The notes under the pieces were generated by a model. The model saw only the letters and a list, made by a program, of their open reading frames with translations, searched no databases and was not told the DNA's origin. Shown here piece by piece: positions 21,309 through 31,982 of a stretch of DNA of 64,000 bases (positions are counted from its first letter, which is position 1; every line of letters starts with the position of its first letter). The stretch covers positions 1,798,606 through 1,862,605 of the forward strand of contig BSBK01007029.1 of NCBI GenBank assembly GCA_027943335.1. The letters run 5' to 3'. This stretch comes from Chamaecyparis obtusa. Its lineage: Eukaryota > Streptophyta > Pinopsida > Cupressales > Cupressaceae. A program made the position numbers and the translations under genes.

Positions 21309-22858
21309 TTGTCTCATTCTATTAGTCAACCAATAATTCTTTTCATGCCGGTTACAACTTGGTCTCAATTTGAGCAGGAGAGTCACCCTCTGTTCAATTA
21401 TACACAGTTACCTTCTCCAACCAGACACTCACGAGTGCCTATTAGCAATGCTAGTTCTATTTCTAAGGATTCTAAGGCTACCCCGTGGTACAAAGGAGGC
21501 TTTGTCTTTTCCGCATTTAAGTCCTCCAAAAACACAGACAGTGTGTCACTCACTCTCACTGAACAAGAAAAATTCTGCCGTTTGCAAGATCACTTTGAGC
21601 ACAAGGACAACCAAATGCGCTTAGATAAAGAGCACAGTAAGAACATAATGGATGCTGCTAGGCGCATGGCTATGAGAGGAACATCTCACGAGCAACTCGA
21701 GACTAGTGGTTATGAGCATAGACCACTTTTTGATGCTAATGGCAATTATGGCAACAACACTCCACCTAGATATCCTCCGAGATGAACTTTTGTTGTACCT
21801 TCTTCACCTCCTAGATCACCTCCCTCTCACCATGAGGAATAGGTTGTTGATGATATTTCTAGTGAGGATCTTAATGCATTTGAACAAGATGAGGACTCCC
21901 AATGAAAGATGCTTAAGCTTTTAGAGTGCAATGGAGACCAATATTTCCAATATATGACTTCTAGAGGATACAAGCTTCCTCCCAGCTATGATGTCAGACA
22001 AATTGTCCAACAAAGAGTACCAACTAAATTGGAAGTCCTTAAGGAAGAACTACGTTGGAAAAATCAACGCCTTACCCAAATGGAAATAGAAAGAGAGCCT
22101 CCAAAGGTCTCCTTTGTAGAATCTATTTGTGCTCTTCCATTTGATGATAGTCTATACATTGTCCCGTTTCCTAGGGATATTGAGATTCCCAAGTATGACA
22201 AGTATGATGGAAACGGTGATCCCCATGACCATGTGTGTCACTTTTATGCTCTTAGCATGGACTTTGTTCATGAAGACACATTTCTTCTGTGATTGTTCCC
22301 TAGAATTTTAATAGGACAAGCTCTAGAATGGTTTGCAAAGTTGACACCACCTCTTAAAACTTTTTATGAGTTGGTTAGGCTCTTCACCCAACATTATTCA
22401 TACAACATCTAATAGCCTATCACCATGATAGATCTCAGTGCTCTAAAGCAAAATCAAGGTGAGCCATTTGCCACTTACAACGTTAGAGGTCATTGTATTC
22501 TTGATATCCTCGACAGCTAGACGAAAGAGAAAAGATTGACATTTTCATCAACACTCTTGTGCCAAAACTGTATTATGATCTAAGGAAACAATTCTTCTCC
22601 TCTTTCAATGACATGGTTGAAAGTGCATATTGGATTGAAGATGTGGCCATAAGAAAGGGGGATATTGTTATTAATAAAGATACTAGAGGTAATGGAAAAG
22701 ACAAGAGAAAACCTTGGAATAGGAATAAGTATGTTGTCAATGATGGGGTTGTAGATGTCCCTAAAGCTAAAGAGCCTGCTTTCAACCTTTCTAATCCTAT
22801 TTACATAGAAAAACAACAAGAAGCTGCCAACGCTCAAAATGCTCCTAAGCCTTAGTAT
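21309..22858 (+). pseudogene. X gag (stops and one frameshift)
   Basis: The frame opens at 21309 and continues with stops at about 21783, 21841, 21903 and 22290 before shifting to a second frame by 22559. Recognisable parts are an N-terminal motif 'YMTSRGYKLPPSYDV', matched in the Z ORF ('FIQAGVKLPHNFDTS'), and 'FDDSLYIVPFPRDIEIPKYD', matching the G1 gag ('FDRSIATIPFPKHFEMPKFD'). 'IGQALEWFAKL' and 'LVRLFTQHYSY' are the gag-domain core. The last part, from 22559, is basic ('DKRKPWNRNKYVVNDG') and also parallels G1. It is a capsid protein in origin, inactive here. Confidence 0.8.
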
Positions 22859-22903
22859 GCAAATAAGCCAAAGAAGCAATTCTGATGACAGGTCTATACC
22901 CCA

Positions 22904-24877
22904 TTGGCTGAACCATATGATGTGATTCTTAAGACTTTGGTTGCTAATAATTATCTTACGCTTCCTGAGAAAACTCATCCCTATGATCCACTAGTTAAGC
23001 CTGATTGGTGGAGAGAGGATTATTACTGCCACTATCACAGAAACAAGGGACATAAGACTGACAATTGTTTCATGCTTAAAGATGCTATACAAGATCTCAT
23101 TGATGGAGGCACAATTCTCACATATGGCTTAGTTAAAAACTTTGATCACCAGGCTTTCAAAGATCCTCTACCTAAGTATGACAAAGGTGAAACCTCCCAA
23201 GCACATAAGAAGAATCATGATGCTAAGATCAACTATACATATACTTTTGATTCACCTGTGATCAACATGGTAGAGCCCGTTGAGAGTGTTCTTATGATGA
23301 GACCTCAAGATGATAATAAAGCCAATCATGGTATGCCAAAGTTGGTCTTGCAAACACGTGGTAGTTCATCTTCCCGAAGTGAGGCACTGAATGCTGATAC
23401 TAGGGGGCAAGCTAAACTGGTCCTTAAAACTGCACTTGATCCTAAACAAGCCTCATCTTCCAAACCAACAGTTCCTTCAACTTTGTCTAACTATGATCTT
23501 GTCCATCAGCTGCAATGGACACCTGCACATATATCTATTTTTGAGTTCCTTGAGCTATCCCCTTTGCACAAGGAGATCCTTGAAAAGGCTTTGCGTACAG
23601 CTAATGTCCCTAATGACATTGACCCAGATAGGTTCCAGGCTATGGTCAACCACATCTCATCACATCATTATCTATCCTTTTCTATAGAAGATGACATATC
23701 TCTTAGCCACCCTCACAATCTTGCCTTACACATTGAAGTTATGGTCTACCATACCCGAGTTCACCAAGTCCTAATAGACAATGGTGTAGGGTTAAATATT
23801 GTTTCTTTCAATGTCATACAACAGTTGGGTTTGTTAGAATTTGCTGTAGATCCTAAATGGAAAATTACTATAAAAGCATATGATGAAGTTGAAAGATCTT
23901 CCAAAGGTCTTGTCACGCTACCTGTCCGAGTGGGCCCTATCATGAAAGATATTATGTTCCAAGTATTGGACATCCCACTTGCTTATAACATCCTTTTAGG
24001 TCATCCTTGGATCCATGACATGCAAGCTATTCCTTCTACATACCATCAGTGTGTCAAATTCCCACATAACGAAGCTAAAATTGTGATTCCTGGGGATCAT
24101 TCTATTACTATCAATACTCTTGCTGCTGCTGAAACATTTTTTCCTCACAACAAACCCTCTAATGATCATACTGCATCCCTGGTTGCTGCTGAGAAAAATT
24201 TTAAGATGATGAGCCTTGGTATGGGTGAATACACACTGGATTCCATTTCTGCTATGCCTACTTCTCCTAGATCATATGGGAGACCTTCTGATAAGATGAA
24301 GCCTTTTGCTTCTACCATGACAATTTTTGGTAATTTTGTTCAAGTGTCCATACCCCTAGAGGCAGAAAGAGAAGAACAAGCTGTTAGAGAATGGATCTAT
24401 AGAAATGAAGAAGACAGTACCAATATTTCTACTCCTATTTCTCCTAAGCACTATGGTAAAGGCTATAAATTTTTACAAAAAATGGGCTATCAAGGTCAAG
24501 GACCTATAAATGATAATGGACACACCCTAGTCAAGCCTTTGAGTTATACTAATGGCCGACCCTCTAAGATTACAACAGGTCTAGGATATGGTGTCGATGA
24601 TGACCTCCCTACATGTTCTAGAAATGCTCCCATGATTAGTGATTCAGACACAGATATAGATGAGTCACCACTGCACACTATGGCTCAAATGGGAGACAAT
24701 CTTCCTTCTACTTCACTCCTTTGGGGAGAAGAACACATACCTGCCGAGGACACAGCTGAAGCCGCTACACCTAGAAGCCGGCAATGTAGGAATATTTTGT
24801 GGTTAATGAAAAGAGGAGATTTCACACATAATGACATTGAAGCCTCTACTTCTAAAGGTCCTAAACCTTCTTGGTGA
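22904..24877 (+). CDS. X zinc-finger/protease protein with G-patch-like motif
   Basis: A 657-codon open frame is shown from the first plausible codon; upstream it joins gag, separated by stops at about 22854-22890. It contains 'CHYHRNKGHKTDNC', the same CHHC finger as in G1. The aspartic protease shows 'VLIDNGVGLN' and 'LAYNILLGHPWIHDMQAIPS'. Near residues 520-570 a glycine-rich segment 'GYKFLQKMGYQGQGPI' is followed by 'TGLGYG', which looks like a G-patch. G-patch motifs after a protease are known in betaretroviruses; here this is a visual call. The frame ends at a TGA and continues in frame to 25387. Confidence 0.85.
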   Translation: MAEPYDVILKTLVANNYLTLPEKTHPYDPLVKPDWWREDYYCHYHRNKGHKTDNCFMLKDAIQDLIDGGTILTYGLVKNFDHQAFKDPLPKYDKGETSQAHKKNHDAKINYTYTFDSPVINMVEPVESVLMMRPQDDNKANHGMPKLVLQTRGSSSSRSEALNADTRGQAKLVLKTALDPKQASSSKPTVPSTLSNYDLVHQLQWTPAHISIFEFLELSPLHKEILEKALRTANVPNDIDPDRFQAMVNHISSHHYLSFSIEDDISLSHPHNLALHIEVMVYHTRVHQVLIDNGVGLNIVSFNVIQQLGLLEFAVDPKWKITIKAYDEVERSSKGLVTLPVRVGPIMKDIMFQVLDIPLAYNILLGHPWIHDMQAIPSTYHQCVKFPHNEAKIVIPGDHSITINTLAAAETFFPHNKPSNDHTASLVAAEKNFKMMSLGMGEYTLDSISAMPTSPRSYGRPSDKMKPFASTMTIFGNFVQVSIPLEAEREEQAVREWIYRNEEDSTNISTPISPKHYGKGYKFLQKMGYQGQGPINDNGHTLVKPLSYTNGRPSKITTGLGYGVDDDLPTCSRNAPMISDSDTDIDESPLHTMAQMGDNLPSTSLLWGEEHIPAEDTAEAATPRSRQCRNILWLMKRGDFTHNDIEASTSKGPKPSW

Positions 24878-24952
24878 AAGCATCCCAGTAGAAGCATAAC
24901 AACAAATTCAAATGAATATGAATGGGATACTCTCTCCGATAGATCTTCCACA

Positions 24953-25405
24953 GTGGATATGGAAGTGGATGTGGTTCATACTTATGGTGACCAACTTGAT
25001 GTAGTTGATGAGTCTCACGTAGGGTCTGATGAGTTTAATCCACGTATTGCTTTAGTGGACCATGCTAGCCCTTCTATGACAAGTCTAGATCTTAACACTT
25101 TCATAGCTTACCCTATAGGATTGACCTCTCTTGTCACCAGAGATGACATCCCTCACATAAATTCCATTGAATCGGTCACTTCATTTCATCTTGTAAAATT
25201 AGATCTCATAGCTTGGTCCACCCAGGATCAACATGCCATTGAACCTGTTACTTCTTCCACCAGTGAACCAGCAACAAAAAGGACTGAATCAAAAATCAAG
25301 TATCTCAATCATCAACTCAAAAGAAAAGAGCAATGGTCAGATGGTGAAAACCACATTGTGGTGGTATCCAAACCTAAAAAAAGTAAAAATAAAGACTTAG
25401 GATAA
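24953..25405 (+). pseudogene. X protease-RT linker, truncated by an inverted LTR
   Basis: This 150-codon stretch is in the same frame as 22904-24877 and is acidic and Ser/Thr-rich ('VHTYGDQLDVVDESHVGSDE'). G1 carries a comparable acidic linker before RT. RT should follow. Instead the last few codons ('KDLG' and the stop) are read from inverted LTR sequence starting near 25388. The truncation is therefore a rearrangement and not a point mutation. Confidence 0.7.
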
Positions 25406-25538
25406 AATGGTTAGCTCATAGAAAATAATCGAATAAATGATAGAACTAGGATTTGATCAAGAATAAGCAATTGATGATTTTAGCAAATAATGCTAGCAAG
25501 GGGCTAATAGTCTAAATGACCATTTTTGGGTGATTACA
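25388..25538 (-). repeat. Inverted, truncated LTR (first 151 bp of the X/Y-type LTR)
   Basis: On the minus strand it starts TGTAATCACCCAAAAATGG at 25538 and matches 18114-18264, ending at a break point near AAGTCTTTATTT. It is preceded on its own strand by a polypurine tract, so it is the 3' LTR of an element running leftward (Y). Confidence 0.85.
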
Positions 25539-25554
25539 TTTGCCCCTCTTTGAC
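25539..25554 (-). promoter_or_regulatory. Y polypurine tract
   Basis: On the minus strand GTCAAAGAGGGGCAAA abuts the LTR start TGTAATC. This is the classic plus-strand priming site and it fixes the orientation of Y. Confidence 0.8.
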
Positions 25555-25835
25555 TAATGTGTGATCAATCTAGGAACACATTACGTCAAAGAATAGATCA
25601 GCCAAGAAGGCAATAGATAGAGATCTAAATCCAAAGAATGAAGCACAGAGAGAGATAGCAAATCCTGCATGGTCAACCTGGTAGATATAGTACTGAACAC
25701 TTAGGAAAGAGATGGATAGTATAAGAACTCAAGATGAGAACTAACATGTCAAGCACAAAGATAGATCAATTAGAGCAAATGGAATGGTCAAGCATATGCT
25801 CTGGAGAATAGCCAATAGGATATGATGAAACATAC

Positions 25836-25853
25836 TTTCATCATATGATGAAA
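25836..25853. repeat. 18 bp perfect palindrome
   Basis: TTTCATCATATGATGAAA reads the same on both strands and lies next to the start of the internal LTR-derived fragment at 25861. Confidence 0.9.
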
Positions 25854-25860
25854 CGTACTT

Positions 25861-26167
25861 TAATCAAGGGTGGAGCTTGAAAGAGGAGCAATCCATGTGC
25901 ACAAATATCCTCCAATGAGAAAATAAGTGTTGACTTTTGTGCCCTATGTGAGACAAAAAGGCCTTTTCTTCTTTTTATAAAATAAGAATAATGCTTTATT
26001 CGTGCAACTTAGGATAAGAGGAAAGGTGGGGGCTTTTTATTTATTAAAAGGGGAGGGAATTCCTTTTAAATAAATAAAGACTTATGATAAAATGGTTAGC
26101 CCATAGAAAATGATCAAATAAATGATAGAACTAGGATTTGATCAAGAATAAGCAATTGATGATTTTA
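25861..26167 (-). repeat. Second inverted LTR-derived fragment
   Basis: It matches the X LTR from about 18168 to 18480 in reverse orientation, from CCCTTGATTA back to TAAAATCRTCAATTGC. Its last 80 bp also repeat directly at about 25401-25485. It lacks both LTR ends, so it is a rearrangement product and not a separate insertion. Confidence 0.8.
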
Positions 26168-27664
26168 TCCCTCCCTAGAGTCAAGTGGAACAAGCATAAA
26201 TGCTCATGACAACCAAGATCAACAAAATATACCCACAGGCAGAAAGCAAATAAAACATGTCCTCATGCCCCCAGTCTTCTAGCTTGGTATCATTGAAAAA
26301 ATATCAAGGAGAGAACACTCAACAAATAAATCATCATAGATAGCACACAAAGAAATAAATCTCAGCAAGTCAAGTGTTTAAGTGCATGTGTGTAGGTCAT
26401 AGAGTCAAACTTTGAGTATCACATCTATCGGTGGGAGATATTGCATTATTCAAGACTGCGGGTAGGATATTTGATAAGTGTTGAGAAACACTTGATGCTA
26501 GGGAAGTGTTGAAAAACACAGTTGGGGTGGTGTTAAAAAATATCATTGGAACCAAGTGGCCCAAGAAACCCGAACGCACAAAGAGACCCAAGATAAGCTT
26601 AGAACAACATATGCCCCCTAGACTAAGACAATAGTCAATTCCAGGCTAGGAGAGGCAAAGCGAGAAGTGGAGCGAAGGAGTGCCACATAAGACTGATAGA
26701 CATAGGTGCAAGGGTCTCAAGCAGCACCTGTTTCTAGGTTTTCACCACTTGATAGATTTTTTCAGGACTTTTTTCAATTTTTTTGTATTTTGCTACCAAG
26801 GCGCTTGTTTCCAGGTTTTCACCAAGGCACTTTTTTTTTAATATTTTTTTTAAATTTTTTTTTTTTTTTGGTGAGACATCAGAGTGCCTATTGCTAGGTT
26901 TTCACTAGGATGCTCATTTTTTTAGTACTTTTTATGCTTTTTAGGATTTTTTCAGCATCACATATGAATTTTTTTTGGAATTTTTTCAGGATCAATAAAA
27001 ATATGTACAAAGGATGCCCCCAGACAGAATGGGCACCAAACTCCCAAGAAAGATCACATCGTGTAGTCCCAATGTCTAGCAAGGTGGAGAATAAGAGGGA
27101 TTAACAAGCTGGTGGAAGAGATGGAAGACAAGAGAATGAAGGAGGATGAAGGGAAGAAATCCTCAAGGGAAAACTCCTCAAGAGTACCCAAGCTAGGGAA
27201 AAATTTGTTATGTAAAGCACATTTGGACAAGCAATGAAAGGCCAGCATAGGATAAGTCACAAAGGCATAATGCAAAAGAAGGAAAGGATGCAGTCCAAAG
27301 GAGTAGACATGTCAAGAGGCTTCATAGCATCGTGTTTTACTCTTTTTTAATTAGATCAAGACCAAAGGGGAAAAGGATAGCGAAAGGCTAGAGTGAATGG
27401 AGGAAAATAATTATGAAGACTAAACATGAATGGAATGAAAGCAAGATCATCATAAGATAGCTCACAAGATAGCCAAATGTTCATGTATAGGTCAACATTG
27501 TCAAGATCAAAGAGAGAAGATAGAATGGATGAAATATGTAGAAGAACTATGCATGATGTCTGATTGCCAGGTTTTCATCATGGTACTTATCCAAGGCACC
27601 ACAAGGGAGTGGTTTTCACCATATGATGAATTTATTTCTCTTTACTTTTTCTACCATTATCACT

Positions 27665-28802
27665 TAACAGTTAGCTAAAGCTTCTGAGTCTTCCAAATAT
27701 TTCACAAATCCTTCATCCAATGAAATTCCTAATACTTTTCATATGGTTCCCTATAGTTATCCTCAAGGGCTACCTCTTAAAGAAACTCAAGCTAACCTTC
27801 ACTTGGCTAAAAATACTTTCAATAATGCTAAACCTAAAGAGCCTAAGCTTTTATGCACTATAATGCCTACTTCAGCTAGTCCTTCACTATCTCTTCCAAA
27901 CTCTTCCATACAATTCCAACATGCTTCCTTGTCCTTAGAAGTGGCTTCATGTCAAGAGGACTCTAAAATTGGTAAAGAAAAGAACATAAAGAAAGATCAA
28001 GATCAATAACCCTCCATGTCATCTAATTCTTTTCATGATGTCTCTTATCCATTTCATGGTTCTTTTGATCCTTTGTGCCCTTCCCCATTCATTCCACCAT
28101 GTCTTAAGTCTTCTCCTAAGCAAGATCACACTACTACTTACACCGTTGAGCTTACTGACAATCAAAATAACCTTACTCCACTTGCACTTTCCAAAGATGA
28201 TACTTATACGCTTATGCTATCCAAAGATCCTTATCAAAATCAAAGTCTTCCATCTTCTTGTTCTACCACTCCATGTTCACTTCCACATTCTACTCTTCCT
28301 AAGTCTTTGCAAGCTTTGAATAATCCTATCAAAGAAGTTTCTCTAATTCAAGATGTTCACAATCCTATCAAAAATCCTAATGCTCACTCTAAAGATGCTG
28401 ATGTCCTTGGTTGTCATATAAGTGTTGATGAATTGGGTGATTATCCTTTTGCATCTTCCACATCCATCCTTGGACTTCCTCCACCAATACCAAAGGCTTC
28501 ACGTCTTCCTTCCATCTTGGGTCCTTATGTCCCTTCACTTTCCCCTCCTAACTCTCCTAATTCATCATCCATCTTGGGTCCTTACATCCCTCCATCTCCT
28601 ATCTTTCCTCAAGATCAACATAGATTCATACCCTTGAATCCTTTTCATCCATCCAGCCATCTAAACCAGTCATATCGTCCTTCTTCTTCCACAAGTCCCA
28701 AGTCTTTTGTAAGTAACTTGAATGTTCAATACAAAAAAAGAAGCAATACAAGAATCCACAAAAAAAAGAAGATCACCATGTTTCCTCTAATCGACATGGA
28801 GG
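27665..28802 (+). pseudogene. W: fragment of a Z-type ORF
   Basis: One frame with a single stop (28007-28009) is homologous to the 781-codon ORF of Z. It shares 'YPQGLPLKETQANLHLA', 'LSLEVASCQED' (Z: 'LSLEVAPCQED'), 'DQDQ', repeated 'SILGPYIPPS' and a C-terminal 'FVSNLNVQYKK' (Z: 'FGSNFDVQHKN'). The N-terminus is missing at the Y junction and the C-terminus at the Z LTR, which begins right after a segment matching Z at about 33740. It shows that this ORF is an established family and not a chance reading frame. Confidence 0.85.
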
Positions 28803-29651
28803 TGTAGACACGAAAAATTGGAAAAAGGCTTAAATCAATCAAAAAGTGCAATCAAATCATCAAAATAGCACGAAAAATCAATAAATGGGACAAAGGCAAT
28901 TCAAATCAAAGGAAAATTCAATTAAATGATTAAATAAAGCTTGAAAAGAGGAAAAACACTATGAAATTGATTAAATTCAATTAATGACATAGTTGTTGGA
29001 ATGAAAAATCAAAATGAGCCTCTTACCCTTCATGGCTAAATTTAATTACTTTAATTAATTAATAAATCATAATTTCCCTCAACAAAGCAAATTGGAGACA
29101 AAATGGACACAAATCACTCACTTTTGTTGAAATGGTCCAGCCTTTTGAAACCATTTAAATGATTTTCCCCTCCTTGTCCCCCCATTTATGGACAAAGCAA
29201 AGCCAATTGACCTTACCCAAGCATAACCATGATGAACTCACTCTACCCCCTACCCTTGGGAAAATCCTATAAGTAGAAAGCATTTTGAGGCATTATTCAT
29301 CCACCACATATCTGAGAATTGTAGCCAAGCTCTTGCAATTTGCATCCACGCCACTCACTTAGCTATTTTCATTGATAATTAGCTTAAATTTTTGATCATT
29401 TGTAGATTTTTTATCAAATAGAGATAGAATTTGATAATTAGATCTAGTTTGCTTATCATATTAGTTCAATTTCTCATTATTAGAGTGTCACTAGTGAGGA
29501 TTTGCAGCTGAGAGCCTCATTTACCACTTAAATATAGAGAACCATGAGATATTTAGATTAATTTGTGCATTATTTAGATTAGTTTGCTTTGAATAGTGTA
29601 AATTCTCTTTAAATCTTGTTATTTCATGAAGGTGTTAAACTCACACACACA
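28803..29651 (+). repeat. Z 5' LTR (849 bp)
   Basis: It starts TGTAGACACGAAAAATTGG and ends in ACACACACA. The copy at 37085-37933 has the same length, with about ten substitutions. TATAAGTA at 29268-29275 is the likely TATA element. Confidence 0.93.
29268..29275 (+). promoter_or_regulatory. Candidate TATA box in the Z 5' LTR
   Basis: TATAAGTA follows a pyrimidine-rich CTCTACCCCCTACCC stretch. The related solo LTR at 55939-56848 has TATAAATA after a similar CTCTACCCCC run (56498-56505), so the arrangement is conserved between LTRs. Confidence 0.5.
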
Positions 29652-29653
29652 AA

Positions 29654-29670
29654 TGGTGCCCACCGTGGGG
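29654..29670 (+). promoter_or_regulatory. Z primer binding site
   Basis: TGGTGCCCACCGTGGGG lies two bases after the LTR end and is the Tat-type site also seen in X. The copy downstream of the 3' LTR reads TGACGCCCACTGTGGGG. Confidence 0.82.
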
Positions 29671-29758
29671 CTCTAAGTCTCATTCTATCCTTTTCATCAT
29701 CATGTGCATGTTTGTATTCTCCATTTTTCGTGTTTATTGTGCAGGAAACAGGTAAAAT

Positions 29759-30150
29759 CATGCTTACAAGAGATTCACTTACGCCTACAATCAGATCTCT
29801 GTCGCCTATAAGCTCTGTAATCATGCCTGCTAGCTAGACACTTGCGCTTCCATCGATAAAGCCTTCAGCCTTTGCAGATTATAATTACGCCTACGACATA
29901 GGGAGTATCGCTTATGTTTAAACTGCTGTCGCTTAATTAGAGATTTTGCATTGCCTTTAATAGTTTTAGTCACGCGTACAAGAAATTTAGTCATGCGTAT
30001 AAGCAATTCAGTCATGCATGTAAGCAATTCAGTCATGCGTAAAAGAATTTCATTCACGCGTAAAAGAATTTTATTCACACGTAAAAGCAATTCAGTCATG
30101 CGTAAAATCATTTCATTCACGCGTACAATAATTTCAGTCATGCTTTTGAA
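29759..30150 (+). repeat. CG-containing motif array in the Z leader, first cluster
   Basis: Variants such as TTACGCCTACA, CTGTCGCCTATA, GTCATGCGTAAAAG and TTCACGCGTAAAAG recur about every 20 bp. The 29990-30140 part is the most regular, alternating 'AATTCAGTCATGCGTA' and 'ATTTCATTCACGCGTA' forms. The core (TCACGCCTA/GTCGCCTA) is the same as in G1. Confidence 0.8.
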
Positions 30151-31639
30151 AGAAAATTTGTCACTTAATAGTGTATTCTGTCTCTTTTCATTTACTATTT
30201 TGCACAATTTAATCTTCTAGTCACGCTTTTGATTAAACTGCCCACACCTGTGTAACTTTTGGTATCACTTGAGCCCTTAACTGTGACGCTCGCTACTGAT
30301 AATGTTATGCCTGTACACAGTTTACTCACGCATACTAGCTGGATTATGTCGCCTGATGTCTCTGGTTTATTTTCACATTTAAATTGATAAATCTTAAGGA
30401 CTAATTTGCTGTTATGTTTTTTAAACAGTAAATGAATGAGCATCTGAAGGTGAAGAAGCCAGAAAATAGAGTCAATCAAGAAGATAAAGCCTTGACAAAA
30501 AGCATTAAGAAGGAGAATCAAGCACACAATAAGGCGGTTCTTGAGACAACATTGGACGAAGATACTAAGGTACATGCTCTGTCATAGAAAAGTGCTAAAA
30601 AAAAAAGGACATCCTATTAGAGTATACCTTGCTGTCCTAAATGCTTACAAACTGAAATATGTTTCTTTGAATTGGGAATTTAGTCCCTAAGTTTGTAAAA
30701 TTTGCAAAGTATTTGAGTAAAACGAATCAAGAGCATAATCAAATTGTAGTATTTCAAGCTTTTGATTTTGGTTTCCCCTCACTTTGTTTGTTTGTGCCGA
30801 CTAACTTGTTGGTGGAGGGAACACACTTGCCAAGGTAAGAAAAATTGGAGAGAGAAGCAAGAAAAAACTACTACTTAAAAATGCCCCTAGCCTTTGCTAG
30901 CATCAATTGAGGTATTTTTCATATCAAGCTTGCATCTTCCCTTAGCTTGTGGCATTGTCAAATTTCTAAACATCGATAATCATTAAAAGGAAAGAACCAA
31001 AAACACTTCAAATTATAAGAACCCCTTTGTCACGGGGTTGAAAAAGAATCATTGATTATATGTGTTTGCTTTCCCCGCTTTAAAATGAACATGTTTAGAA
31101 CTTAGTGGGCTCGCCTCCCGAGATTGCCTTAAAGGGCCAGTGAGAGGGACAACCCAAAGTGGGATACACTTGCTTTTTCCATGAGAATCTGACCCACACA
31201 TGTATCCTTAATGGGGTGCATGACAAAAGGATTTTAATTTCTCAAACTTCCTCTAGTAGTCCTCACGGATTGCACAAAATCGTGCTTTGGTGTGTGTGGG
31301 AAGCCCCTTAACATACTTGGGGGATGGGAGATTTTAATCCATTTTGAACGGAATATTTACTAAAACCCGGATAAAATAGAAAAGCCACCTTGTAGAGCCA
31401 TGTTTACAAGACAATTTGACTTTAGGTAGGCTATTTGGAATCTATTCTTGTGCTATACTTGTGAAAACATTCGAGAATATACACATTAGATTGTTTTTAG
31501 AGACATTGATGTGTGTGCTATGTTTGTTTTTTATTTTCAAACAAGAAAATTTCAAAAAATCTAATCTTAAACATTTAAAAAAATCAAAAACCTTACACCT
31601 TGGTCAGATAAGTGTTGCCTGTGCAAAAAAAAACTCACC

Positions 31640-31860
31640 TAACAGAGATTCAGTCATGCCTGTGACTTATTCAAACCCGCGTAGACATCCTAAAGTCATG
31701 CTTAGAAAAAATTGAGACACGCCTAGAAGAATTGGAAACCCACTTAGTAACAGCAAAGTGTCACCTAAGAACCTAAGGACCGCCTAACAAGAAACTAGTG
31801 CACACCTGTCAAATTTTTAGTCACGCCTATGCTCGGTTCAGTGACGCCCAGAAAAACAAA
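31640..31860 (+). repeat. CG-containing motif array in the Z leader, second cluster
   Basis: Spaced copies include GTCATGCCTGTGA, CCCGCGTAGACA, GTCATGCTTAGAA, GACACGCCTAGAA, GTCACGCCTATG and GTGACGCCCAGAA, ending about 120 bp before the ORF start. Confidence 0.7.
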
Positions 31861-31982
31861 AGGGCAAACAATGGACATTTCTCGAGGGTTCGAAAATATT
31901 TTGAAGTCATTTTTGGATACCCTTTTCGGAGATATTCTTTATTAGTGCAACAAATAGATCATGTTCTTGAAAATCATTTAGA

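Larger units (their letters stand above)
18114..25387 (+). mobile_element. X: Tat-like Ty3/gypsy element lacking RT and integrase
   Basis: The order is LTR, PBS, 2.3 kb leader, gag, zinc-finger and protease, then an abrupt end at about 25387, where an inverted piece of the same LTR begins. No RT, RNase H, integrase or direct 3' LTR is present. Gag and protease are clearly related to those of G1, though diverged. It is inserted into the C1 gag. Its proteins, if made, would need pol from another copy. Confidence 0.8.
25539..27664 (-). other. Y: inverted 3' region of a Z-related element
   Basis: Read on the minus strand, 27660-27545 matches the Z 3' region at about 34385-34500, including 'GATGAAAACCTGG' and 'AGAGAAATAAAT' blocks on Z's strand. 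The part around 27050-27200 matches about 35040-35190, including AATGTCTAGCAAG and AAGCTAGGG. So Y carries the 3' untranslated part of the same family as Z, but with an X-type LTR. An extra LTR-derived piece lies inside at 25861-26167. No coding frame is convincing. Homopolymer-rich stretches occur at 26760-27000. Confidence 0.7.
29671..31982 (+). other. Z untranslated leader (2.3 kb)
   Basis: I see no reliable coding frame. It contains two clusters of the CG-containing motif (29759-30150 and 31640-31860) and a block near 31140-31200 that resembles the X leader around 20110-20160. The region after 30600 shows no further repeat. Confidence 0.65.

Noticed and set aside
22580..22978. 132-codon minus-strand ORF with hydrophobic segments
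   Set aside because: It is antisense to the X gag and protease frames, which match G1. The hydrophobic look comes from reading A/G-rich coding DNA backwards.
26760..27000. T-rich runs as transcription terminators
   Set aside because: They are homopolymer expansions in a decayed, inverted 3' region with no promoter or gene feeding them.
29990..30140. CRISPR-like look of regularly spaced motifs (TCATGCGTA / TCACGCGTA about every 20 bp)
   Set aside because: Repeats are short and degenerate, the spacers are also similar to each other, no cas genes are present and the context is a eukaryotic retrotransposon leader.
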